Positions 17,962 to 26,452 of a stretch of 64,000 nt of DNA are shown here, in pieces. The notes beneath the pieces are model-generated. The model searched no databases. It was not told the origin of the DNA and saw only the letters and a program-made list of their open reading frames with translations. Source of the DNA: an uncultured Aquimarina sp. (GTDB lineage Bacteria; Bacteroidota; Bacteroidia; Flavobacteriales; Flavobacteriaceae). Made by a program: the position numbers and the translations under genes. Positions within the stretch are counted from its first letter, which is position 1. Each line of letters opens with the position of its first letter. The stretch spans positions 596,641 through 660,640 of the forward strand of contig CANNFM010000001.1 of assembly GCA_947503835.1 (NCBI GenBank), in the 5' to 3' direction.

Positions 17962-20900
17962 TAGAAATATTCTTATTTGAATTAAAATATCGTCTTAAAA
18001 GGCCCGCTACCTGGATATATGCTGTTTTAGGCCTTGCGATTGCTTTGTTGATAGCTTTTTTTGAAAAATCTGTCACCGCACAATTCGTAAACAGCCCTAA
18101 TAATATCGTAGGAGTTATGGGGCCTATTTCTATTATCTCTATTTTCTTTTATGCAGCCATTATGGGGGTTCCGATATTTAGAGATAAAGAACATAAAACT
18201 GCACAAACCTATTTTACCTTCCCAATACGGGAAAAATCATATGTATTGGGCCGATTTTTGGGTAGTTTTTCTATAGCCACATTACTCAATATTTTTATTG
18301 TGCTTGGAGCCATGATTGGATTCGGAATTGGTGTGTTTTTGGATCGCCCTGATTATGGAGAATACATGGATTTCAATATCCTGTCCTACCTCCTTCCCTT
18401 TCTATTTATTTTACAAATCAATGCACTTTTAATTGGGTCATTGTTCTTTTGTTTGATGGCCTTTTTTAAAAAAATGCCTATCATTTACTTAGGGGGAATC
18501 TGCTTGTTTTTATTATACAGTATTACCGGGGATTTGATGCGAAGTATGGATAATCAATGGTTAACGGTGTATTTAGATCCCTTTGGAAATAGAGCCTTTA
18601 GTTTCGTAAAAAAATATTGGTCGATTAATGAGTTAAACATCAATCAACTGCCTATTTATGGTAAATTTTTGATGAATCGTATTCTTTGGTTAGGGCTCGG
18701 ACTTCTGTTTTTTCTAATCACATATCTAAGGTTTGATTACAAGAAGTTTTTACTATCTGCCAAGCAAAAGAATGCCTCAAGTAATGATCAATATCGCCCA
18801 TCTTTAATCACTTCTGTTACGCAGGTGTTTACAAAAAAAACGGAGCGCCAAAATTTACTATCGCTAAGTAAAATCGAGTTTTTATCTATTATAAAAGACC
18901 CCGTTTTTATCATTCTTTTGATTATCGGAATTATTATATCGTTGATCACCGTTTTTCAGGCAAACGAAACGTATGGCACTCCTAATTTGCCGTTAACTCG
19001 ATATATAGTTACCTATATTTCTGGAGGGATTACATTACTGTCTATCATCATTTTAGTGATTTATTCGGGAGAAGCAGTACATAGGACAAGAAAAAATAAA
19101 ACTTTTGTGTTTTATGATGCCTTACCTATACAAAATTCTAGCTTATATTTTTCTAAGATTATTTCATTGGTAGGCATTTCAATTGTGCTCACTGTGGTCA
19201 ATATTATTATTGGTATTTTGTTTCAAACTTTTAATGGATATTTTAGTTATGAGTTGGATATGGCCTTTACCTATAATTTTTTGTTGATACTCCCAAGTTT
19301 TCTAACCACGGTCTTGCTAGCGTTTTTTATTCATGTATTGGTCAATAATAAATTTTTAGGACATTTTATTGTCATCTTGATTTATGTCGGATTACCACTA
19401 CTAGTAACTTTTGCTTTTAAGAGTAGTAACCCTATGTTAATTTATGGAGCCTCTACGCCATTTTTTATAAGTGACCTCAACGGTTTTGGGCATTATTTAA
19501 CCGGAATCACCTGGTTAAACCTATATTGGATTTTATTAACAGGGATATTAATGTTGATTGGTAACCTATTCTGGACCAGAGGATTCTTCTCTACAGCAAA
19601 AGAAAGACTAGCCCTGGCAAAACAAAGATTCAATACTAAAACAATTGCTACCTTATCGATAGTGGTAATTGCTTTTGTATCTGTTGCCGGATATAGCTAT
19701 TACAACCTAAAAGTTTTAAATGAAATCGTAAGCGGCGACGAATCTGAAAAAGTAGGTGCTGATGCCGAGAAAAAATACGCAAAATACATCCGGCAGGCAC
19801 ATCCACAAGTAACAGATTTGAAAACATATATTGATCTTTTTCCTAAAGATAGAAGTGTAAAAGCTAAAGGAGAATTTAAGATCATCAATAATTATGATAC
19901 ACCGATTGACACCTTATTACTTGAGGTTCAGTTTCCTAATGGCCATACAAGCTTAGAAAAGATCGTATACAACGGAAAAGAATTATCTCCTGTAATAACC
20001 GATTCTGTATATAGAATGTATTTCTATAAATTACCTCAAGCCATGCAACCCAATGAAAAGGCAGATCTCACCATAGAAGTATTTGCCGAGACCAAAGGTT
20101 TTGCGAATGCAAGAGAAACTGAAGTTTTGTATAATGGATCTTTCTTTAATAACTCAATTTTTCCAAGGTTTCATTATGAACCCAGTATTATAGAAAATGG
20201 GGTACGCGTAAAATATGGCTTAGAAAAAATGGACTATTTGTTCCCTCCTAGAACAGATTCTATGGCACTGAAGAAAAATTTGTTTAACGAAGATGCCAAT
20301 TATATCAATTTTGAAGCTGTGGTAAGTACATCAAAAGACCAAACCGCATTGATGCCCGGAAAATTGATCAAGAATTGGGAAGAAAACGACAGAGCGTATT
20401 ACCATTATAAATTAGAATCACAAACCGACTTGTTCTTTAACGTAGGATCGGCTAGATATGACGTAAAAAAATCAAGCTGGACCGCTCCGAGTGGTAAAAA
20501 AGTAGATATCGAAATTTATCATTCTCCAAAACATAAGCGCAACCTGGAGTATTTTATAGCCGGAACCAAAGTAGCATTAGAGTATTGCTCTAAAAACTTC
20601 TATGAATATCCAAATTCTGTAATCCGTATTGTAGAATTTCCGGCACATACAACTTTTGCACAGTCTTTTGCCACTACGATACCTTACTCTGAAGATTTTG
20701 GGTTTGCTGCTAATTTTGATAAAGCCGAAGATTTTAACTATGCCTTTAGAGTAACGGCTCATGAGGTTGCTCACCAATGGTGGGGACATATCGTTACCCC
20801 TAGTAAAACATCAGGCGCCAATATCATATCTGAAACCTTGGCAGAATATACCTCATTAATGACGATGAAGCATGAGTATGGTGAAAATGGGATTAAAAAC

Positions 20901-21560
20901 TTCTTGAAATATTCTCTGGATGCCTATCTAAGAGCTAGGGCTTTTAGTTTTAAACCCGAGCGATCATTAATTAATGTCGAAACAGGACAGCATATTTGGT
21001 ATCGAAAAGGATCTATGGTGATGTATGAGCTTCAGGATTTGATTGGTGAAGATAAAATCAATGATGCACTTCATGGTTTCCTGAAAGAATATAAGTACTT
21101 TGAAAAAGGAGTATATCCAACTTCAGAAAACCTGTTCGAAGCTATTTCTAATGTGACTCCTGATTCCTTAAAATATGCCGTAGAAGATGGCTTTAAGAAA
21201 ATCGTGCTCTATGAAAACAGAGTCGTTTCGGCTAAGACCAAAAAACTGGATACCGGTAAATACGAAACTACCTTTACAGTAGACTCCAAGAAAATCTATT
21301 ATGATGATAAAGGAAAAGAGGAACGTACCGATGATAAAACCAATTATATCGAGGTGGGTTTATTTGGCGAAGATATCATCGATGATCAAGAAGTACCTCT
21401 AAAAAACCCATTTTACCTGGAACGAAAATGGTTGAAACCGGGTGAAAATACATTTACCATTATTACCGACCAACAGCCATTAAAAGCCGGTATCGACCCT
21501 TATAATAAATTAATCGACAGAACATCTGGTGATAACCTAAAACCTGTTGAGGAAGAGTAA
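17958..21560 (+). CDS. ABC-2 permease fused to an M1-family aminopeptidase domain
   Basis: The protein has 1200 residues. The first half (about 1-575) holds two ABC-2 type permease units of about six membrane helices each. The second half (about 610-1190) is an M1 metallopeptidase domain with HEVAHQWWGH near 935 and the downstream Glu in ISETLAEYTS, the HExxH-x18-E zinc site. The GxMEN exopeptidase motif expected before it is absent; the region reads FPAHTTFAQSFATTIPYS. The peptidase probably faces the periplasm and may act on an exported peptide. It is coupled to its ATPase by a 4-bp overlap and followed by a strong terminator. Confidence 0.9.
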   Translation: MIEIFLFELKYRLKRPATWIYAVLGLAIALLIAFFEKSVTAQFVNSPNNIVGVMGPISIISIFFYAAIMGVPIFRDKEHKTAQTYFTFPIREKSYVLGRFLGSFSIATLLNIFIVLGAMIGFGIGVFLDRPDYGEYMDFNILSYLLPFLFILQINALLIGSLFFCLMAFFKKMPIIYLGGICLFLLYSITGDLMRSMDNQWLTVYLDPFGNRAFSFVKKYWSINELNINQLPIYGKFLMNRILWLGLGLLFFLITYLRFDYKKFLLSAKQKNASSNDQYRPSLITSVTQVFTKKTERQNLLSLSKIEFLSIIKDPVFIILLIIGIIISLITVFQANETYGTPNLPLTRYIVTYISGGITLLSIIILVIYSGEAVHRTRKNKTFVFYDALPIQNSSLYFSKIISLVGISIVLTVVNIIIGILFQTFNGYFSYELDMAFTYNFLLILPSFLTTVLLAFFIHVLVNNKFLGHFIVILIYVGLPLLVTFAFKSSNPMLIYGASTPFFISDLNGFGHYLTGITWLNLYWILLTGILMLIGNLFWTRGFFSTAKERLALAKQRFNTKTIATLSIVVIAFVSVAGYSYYNLKVLNEIVSGDESEKVGADAEKKYAKYIRQAHPQVTDLKTYIDLFPKDRSVKAKGEFKIINNYDTPIDTLLLEVQFPNGHTSLEKIVYNGKELSPVITDSVYRMYFYKLPQAMQPNEKADLTIEVFAETKGFANARETEVLYNGSFFNNSIFPRFHYEPSIIENGVRVKYGLEKMDYLFPPRTDSMALKKNLFNEDANYINFEAVVSTSKDQTALMPGKLIKNWEENDRAYYHYKLESQTDLFFNVGSARYDVKKSSWTAPSGKKVDIEIYHSPKHKRNLEYFIAGTKVALEYCSKNFYEYPNSVIRIVEFPAHTTFAQSFATTIPYSEDFGFAANFDKAEDFNYAFRVTAHEVAHQWWGHIVTPSKTSGANIISETLAEYTSLMTMKHEYGENGIKNFLKYSLDAYLRARAFSFKPERSLINVETGQHIWYRKGSMVMYELQDLIGEDKINDALHGFLKEYKYFEKGVYPTSENLFEAISNVTPDSLKYAVEDGFKKIVLYENRVVSAKTKKLDTGKYETTFTVDSKKIYYDDKGKEERTDDKTNYIEVGLFGEDIIDDQEVPLKNPFYLERKWLKPGENTFTIITDQQPLKAGIDPYNKLIDRTSGDNLKPVEEE

Positions 21561-21579
21561 TTTTAGTTAGTTAGATGTT

Positions 21580-21634
21580 GAAAATCACGATCGAAAAGCG
21601 CTGTTTTGATCGTGATTTTCTTTTTTTCTTTTTA
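21580..21634 (+). terminator. Strong rho-independent terminator
   Basis: A perfect 13-bp stem (GAAAATCACGATC with GATCGTGATTTTC, 21580-21592 and 21608-21620) is followed by a T-rich tract. It ends the ABC ATPase/permease-peptidase operon 20 bp after its stop codon. Confidence 0.88.
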
Positions 21635-21691
21635 ATGTAACAATTATCTCGCATCTGAGTCTTCTTTTTATACATCGTTCAGACAACTATT

Positions 21692-21699
21692 TAGATTTG
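21692..21699 (+). promoter_or_regulatory. Candidate -7 element
   Basis: TAGATTTG matches TAnnTTTG exactly and lies 48 nt before the ATG at 21747, just after the terminator of the preceding operon. No clear TTG is found at -33. Confidence 0.3.
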
Positions 21700-21746
21700 G
21701 ATCTCGTCTATAATAGTAAGAACTTTATTAAATCAAATATCTGGTT

Positions 21747-23246
21747 ATGATCAATACTACCTATTTTGCAGTTTTTTTTGCTTTTTTAATAATGAGTTTT
21801 ACTATAAAAGCTCAAACCATAACATCCAAAGTGGTAGATAAAAAGACAAATCAACCTATTCCTTATGCCACTATTCAGGTATCAGAAAATCAGGGGATCA
21901 TTACCAATGAAGAAGGTAGGTTTAGCGTAATACTAGATCGTAAACGTTCAGAAAGCGATTCTATATATGTTTCCTCTATGGGGTATGAAAAAGTGGGCGT
22001 TTCTATACAAAATGGTATCGATAGTATCATTTACATCCAACCTAAGGCGATCGAGCTAAAAAGTGTTTTCATTTCTAACAAAAACCTAAGTGTAGACGAA
22101 ATTATTGACAATGTTAAAGAGCGGGTTTCTGAAAACTATAATTTTGAGTTATCCAAAAGGCGATTGTTTTTTAGAGAGTCTGAGTTTAACGCTATTAAAA
22201 AATTAGATATTGAGTTTAAGAAATCTACCATCAAAGAGCTTAATAAAAAACTTATAGATAGTGTAATCACTATCATCCCTAGAAAGTCAGAATATTATAC
22301 AGAGACCCTTTGTGATCTTTATGGTGATTTTGAAAAAAGAAAAATTCATATTATTAAAGCAGCAGAGCTCTATGACAAAAATAATGAGGTTTCTATAGAG
22401 GCTATGACAGACCGCATGGAAACCATCTTCAAAAAGAATGTAAAACCAGATTCTTATCTTAAGATTAAATCAGGATTATTTGGCACCAAAGTGCAAGTAG
22501 ATTCTATACTTGAGCAGACCGAAAATGGGGATGAGATAAAAGATAAAATTGATAAGGAGGATAAAGGTGATTTTCTAAAAAGTCAAAGAAGAGCCTTAAA
22601 AAGTTTACTATCCAGTCTCTTTTTTAATGAAGGTGTGATGTCTAATTTTCTTAATAAATCTGGAAGATATGATTTTAAACTAGTGGATTATACCTATATC
22701 GATGACCAAAGTATCTATATCATTAATTTTTCGCCTAAAAGAAATGAAGATTTTAAAGGTACTTTATATGTAAACACCGAGGATTTTGCTGTGATTAGAG
22801 TAGATTATGAGAATGTAAAAAATATTAAGAATTTTAAGTTATTAGGTATTCATTATCAAGACAATTTGTATAGGGCCAAAATGCTTTTTACCAAAGGAGC
22901 CAATCAAAAATACGATCTTAAATTTTTAGAAATGTATAGAGGCGAATTCTTTGGTTTTGACCGCCCTTTGAAAGTGATTGAAAAAAACAAACATGTAAAA
23001 GGAAAACGTAAACAAAACGAATTATCTATTGAAATCGACGCTGTAAACACAAGCAAACGTAAATACGAAATTGTGGTCTTTGATTCTCAGCAATTAACCG
23101 AAGCTGATTATCAAAGTAGTACCGAAAATAAATCGATTACACCCGAATATTTATCAAAATACGATCCCCAATTCTGGAAAGGATATAACATTATAGAACC
23201 CAATGCCGCCATCAAACAATTTATCGCCGCCCCAGAAGTAGAATAA
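21747..23246 (+). CDS. Exported protein with CarboxypepD_reg-like N-terminal domain
   Basis: The protein has 499 residues. The signal peptide (FAFLIMSFTIKAQ) is followed at about 25-105 by a carboxypeptidase-D regulatory-like beta-sandwich (SKVVDKKTNQPIPYATIQV, GIITNEEGRFSV). The remaining 390 residues are rich in Lys, Glu and beta-strand patterns without a TonB plug or known enzyme motif. Such proteins are usual in Bacteroidota and sit in the periplasm or outer membrane. It converges with the ABC ATPase gene on the other strand, with 7 bp between the stops. Function unknown. Confidence 0.75.
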   Translation: MINTTYFAVFFAFLIMSFTIKAQTITSKVVDKKTNQPIPYATIQVSENQGIITNEEGRFSVILDRKRSESDSIYVSSMGYEKVGVSIQNGIDSIIYIQPKAIELKSVFISNKNLSVDEIIDNVKERVSENYNFELSKRRLFFRESEFNAIKKLDIEFKKSTIKELNKKLIDSVITIIPRKSEYYTETLCDLYGDFEKRKIHIIKAAELYDKNNEVSIEAMTDRMETIFKKNVKPDSYLKIKSGLFGTKVQVDSILEQTENGDEIKDKIDKEDKGDFLKSQRRALKSLLSSLFFNEGVMSNFLNKSGRYDFKLVDYTYIDDQSIYIINFSPKRNEDFKGTLYVNTEDFAVIRVDYENVKNIKNFKLLGIHYQDNLYRAKMLFTKGANQKYDLKFLEMYRGEFFGFDRPLKVIEKNKHVKGKRKQNELSIEIDAVNTSKRKYEIVVFDSQQLTEADYQSSTENKSITPEYLSKYDPQFWKGYNIIEPNAAIKQFIAAPEVE

Positions 23247-23253
23247 TCATATG

Positions 23254-23916
23254 TTATACTACACTTCCATCTAATAGATTAATTAACCTGGAGCCATATC
23301 CTGCATTTTTTTCAGAATGCGTAACCTGAATAATAGTCACCCCTTCATTATTTAACTCTTTAAACGTTTCCATAATCTCATCACCTTGTTTAGAGTTCAA
23401 ATTTCCGGTAGGTTCATCGGCGAGGATTAATTTTGGGCTTGCAATAAGTGCTCTGGCAATTCCCACAAGTTGCTGTTGTCCCCCACTTAATTGCGAAGGA
23501 AAAAGATCTTTTTTACCTACAATATTAAAACGATCCAACATATCGGCCACTAAAGCTTTTCGTTCTGCAGTACCAATTTTTTTATACAATAAAGGCATTT
23601 CAAGATTTTCTTTAACCGTTAATTCATCAATCAAATGATAGGATTGAAATACAAATCCTATATATTGTTTATAAAGATTAGCACGATGTTTTTCTTTTAA
23701 TTTATGCACAGACTCATCCAGAAAACTATATTCCCCTTCATTAAAATGATCGAGCATACCAATCACATTGAGCAGGGTAGATTTTCCTGACCCCGATGGT
23801 CCCATGATTGATATAAAATCTCCTTGGTGAACCCAAAAATTTATGTCTTTTAATAAGAATATTTTTTGGCCACCAGATTGTACCCACTTTGATATATTAT
23901 TTAATTGTAAAAGCAT
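23254..23916 (-). CDS. MacB/LolD-type ABC ATPase, divergent copy
   Basis: The protein has 220 residues. Walker A is GPSGSGKST, the signature is LSGGQQQLVGIARAL and Walker B is LILADEPTGNLNSK. Compared with the other ATPase of this operon, it has Leu for Arg and Gly for Ala in the signature, and Asn for Asp in the D-loop (NLNSK versus NLDSK). It is the last gene of the nine-gene efflux-like run, 65 bp after the fifth permease. It could power some of the tandem permeases. Confidence 0.88.
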   Translation of the reverse strand: MLLQLNNISKWVQSGGQKIFLLKDINFWVHQGDFISIMGPSGSGKSTLLNVIGMLDHFNEGEYSFLDESVHKLKEKHRANLYKQYIGFVFQSYHLIDELTVKENLEMPLLYKKIGTAERKALVADMLDRFNIVGKKDLFPSQLSGGQQQLVGIARALIASPKLILADEPTGNLNSKQGDEIMETFKELNNEGVTIIQVTHSEKNAGYGSRLINLLDGSVV

Positions 23917-23981
23917 AGTATAAACTTTATTTAAAAATTATTTAGGCCTTACAAGCCTCAAAAATTTATATTTTTTAATTA

Positions 23982-26405
23982 TTATTCTGTTCTTAAACTA
24001 TTTACGGGGTTCATCGATGCTGCTCTAAAGCTTTTCCATCCTATGGTTATAAATACAATTCCAATCGTGATAAGGCCTGCCAATACAAAAATCCACCACT
24101 CTATCTCTGTGCGATATGCAAAATCTTCTAGCCACATGTTCATGGCATAAAACCCTAACGGAAACGCTATTAAAAATGAAATAAATACCAGCTTTAGGAA
24201 ATCAGAAGAAAGCATTGCTATAATTTGAGGCACAGAAGACCCAAGTACTTTTCGGATTCCGATCTCTTTATATCGCTGTTCTGCAGTAAAGGTAATCAGG
24301 CCAAATAATCCTAAACAGGCCACAAAAATGGTAAGCAATGCAAAGATTTTAAGAATTATACCCATTTTTTGTTCTTTTAAATAGGTCTGATTATATAGCT
24401 CATCTAGTAATCCATAAGCAAAAGGTTCATTACTATTGAAGTTGTTCCATATACTTTCTGCACTTGCAATTAGCCCAGCCATATCGGCTGTTTTTGCCCT
24501 AATAATAAGGCCAGAACTCTGATCATTTAACATAATTAACTGATCTATTGGCTGATGTAATGAATTAAAATGAAAGTCTTTTACTACTCCAATTATGGTA
24601 TATTTTCTGGTTTCACCTTCATTATTAATCAACATTGTAACGGTTTTACCTACGGCATCATTTGTAAATCCTAAGATCTTTGCAGAGGTTTCATTTACGA
24701 TCATATTGCGAGATTCTGAACCAAAATCTTTTGAGAAATTCCTTCCAGCTATTAGTTTCATACCCATCGTAGGAATGTATTGATCATCAATATTATAAAC
24801 AATAGTTCTTCGAACGGCATTTGAGTCTTGACCGGGATATATACTTGTCATGTGGTTGTTGGATGGCCCCGCAGGAATATGACCCGACATTGTGATACTC
24901 GATACTCGCGGATCTTTGCTAAGTTGTTCTTTGAAAACCCTTTCGTTATTTCCCAGCATCCATGAATCCCGAAGTACTAACATCTGATCCTTCTGATATC
25001 CAATATCTTTATTCTGAATAAATGACATTTGCTGATCTACCACCAGCGTTGCAATGATAAGCCCTGCCGATATTATAAACTGAAAAACAACCAATCCACT
25101 CCTTAAGCTTTTGCTATTGCCGGTATTGGTAAATTTATTCTTTAAGGCCGCTATTGGTTTAAATGAAGAAAGTAAAAATGCAGGATAGCTTCCTGCTAGG
25201 ATACTAATAAAAATTCCGAAAGCCAGGAAAAAAACCACTGTCTTTAGAGTAATAATTTGATTGATTAGTAATGTTTTACCCGACAACTCATTAAATAATG
25301 GAAGTGTAATTACGGTAAGTAATCCAGCCAAAACCATAGCTATTAATGTTACTATTACAGATTCCATCAAAAACTGAATAACCAATTGACGTTTTGATGA
25401 GCCAAGCACTTTTTTTACTCCTATCTCCTTGGCTCTTTTTGAAGCCGCTGCAGTAGAAAGGTTCACGAAATTGATACAAGCAATCATCAAAATTAATATT
25501 GCGATCGCACTAAAAATATATACTGTTTTAATATCGCCACCAGATTCAAGATTTGAAACATTAGAAAAATCTGATCGAAGATGAATATCGGTAAGCGGTT
25601 GTAAAAACAACCCGATTTCATTTTCGCTGTTAAATTCTTCATAGGTCATCCCCATTGATTTTTTAATTTGAGGACCCATATATTTTTTGACTATCATTGG
25701 TAGTTTACTCTCTATCTTTTTAGGGTCGGATCTTTGGTCAAGAATTAAGTAATTATGATACTCTGATTCTATCCATTTAGGTTCTTTTGCATGTGCAACA
25801 CTTTCCATCGATCCAAAAGCATCAAAATGAAAATGAGAATTATCAGGCACTTTATTGATCACTCCTGTAACCTCATATTGTTCTTCAGACTCTTTAAAAT
25901 CCAACACTTTTCCCAGAGGATTTTCGTTTCCAAAATACTTTGTTGCCAGCTCCTGAGTGATAATAATGGTGTTAAGCTCTTTTAATGCCGTTCTGGGGTC
26001 TCCTTTAATAAGTGGTAGCGTAAATACTTCAAAAAAGTTTGGATCCACATGTGCAAATCTATGATCTCTAAATGTAGTATTCTGATAGGTTATTTGTGGT
26101 CTTCCGCTCGATTTTAATCGGGTTGCTGCAAGAACTTCAGGGAATTCGTGTTTTAATGTATTAGCAATTGGACCTGGAGTGACGGCCTCTTTAATCAATT
26201 CGCCATTCACCTTACCTCTAAGCACAACTCGTACAATTTCGTCGGCTTTTTCGTTATAGCGATCGTAGCTAAACTCGTGAATAACAAAAAGAGAGATGAT
26301 TACCGAAGCTGTAATTCCAATCGCCAGGCCTACAATATTAATTACAAACAAACCCTTATATTTTAAAAGAGTTCTCCAGGCAATTTTTAAATGATTTTTA
26401 AACAT
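23982..26405 (-). CDS. FtsX-like ABC permease with MacB periplasmic core, fifth of five
   Basis: The protein has 807 residues from the ATG at 26405 (MFKNHLKIAWRTLLKYKG), the start shared by its paralogues; an upstream ATG at 26441 would add 12 residues. It has the double MacB layout: one membrane helix, a periplasmic core (about 50-280), three helices (about 290-420), a second amphipathic/membrane segment and periplasmic core, and three C-terminal helices. The cytoplasmic motif KRAKEIGVKKVLGSSKRQLV and its second copy KEIGIRKVLGSSVPQI are the coupling segments. It ends NPVNSLRTE. Substrate unknown. Confidence 0.9.
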   Translation of the reverse strand: MFKNHLKIAWRTLLKYKGLFVINIVGLAIGITASVIISLFVIHEFSYDRYNEKADEIVRVVLRGKVNGELIKEAVTPGPIANTLKHEFPEVLAATRLKSSGRPQITYQNTTFRDHRFAHVDPNFFEVFTLPLIKGDPRTALKELNTIIITQELATKYFGNENPLGKVLDFKESEEQYEVTGVINKVPDNSHFHFDAFGSMESVAHAKEPKWIESEYHNYLILDQRSDPKKIESKLPMIVKKYMGPQIKKSMGMTYEEFNSENEIGLFLQPLTDIHLRSDFSNVSNLESGGDIKTVYIFSAIAILILMIACINFVNLSTAAASKRAKEIGVKKVLGSSKRQLVIQFLMESVIVTLIAMVLAGLLTVITLPLFNELSGKTLLINQIITLKTVVFFLAFGIFISILAGSYPAFLLSSFKPIAALKNKFTNTGNSKSLRSGLVVFQFIISAGLIIATLVVDQQMSFIQNKDIGYQKDQMLVLRDSWMLGNNERVFKEQLSKDPRVSSITMSGHIPAGPSNNHMTSIYPGQDSNAVRRTIVYNIDDQYIPTMGMKLIAGRNFSKDFGSESRNMIVNETSAKILGFTNDAVGKTVTMLINNEGETRKYTIIGVVKDFHFNSLHQPIDQLIMLNDQSSGLIIRAKTADMAGLIASAESIWNNFNSNEPFAYGLLDELYNQTYLKEQKMGIILKIFALLTIFVACLGLFGLITFTAEQRYKEIGIRKVLGSSVPQIIAMLSSDFLKLVFISFLIAFPLGFYAMNMWLEDFAYRTEIEWWIFVLAGLITIGIVFITIGWKSFRAASMNPVNSLRTE

Positions 26406-26452
26406 TATTATTCGTTTTTCACTCCTTCTTGAGGAGTGCATTGATTGATTGT

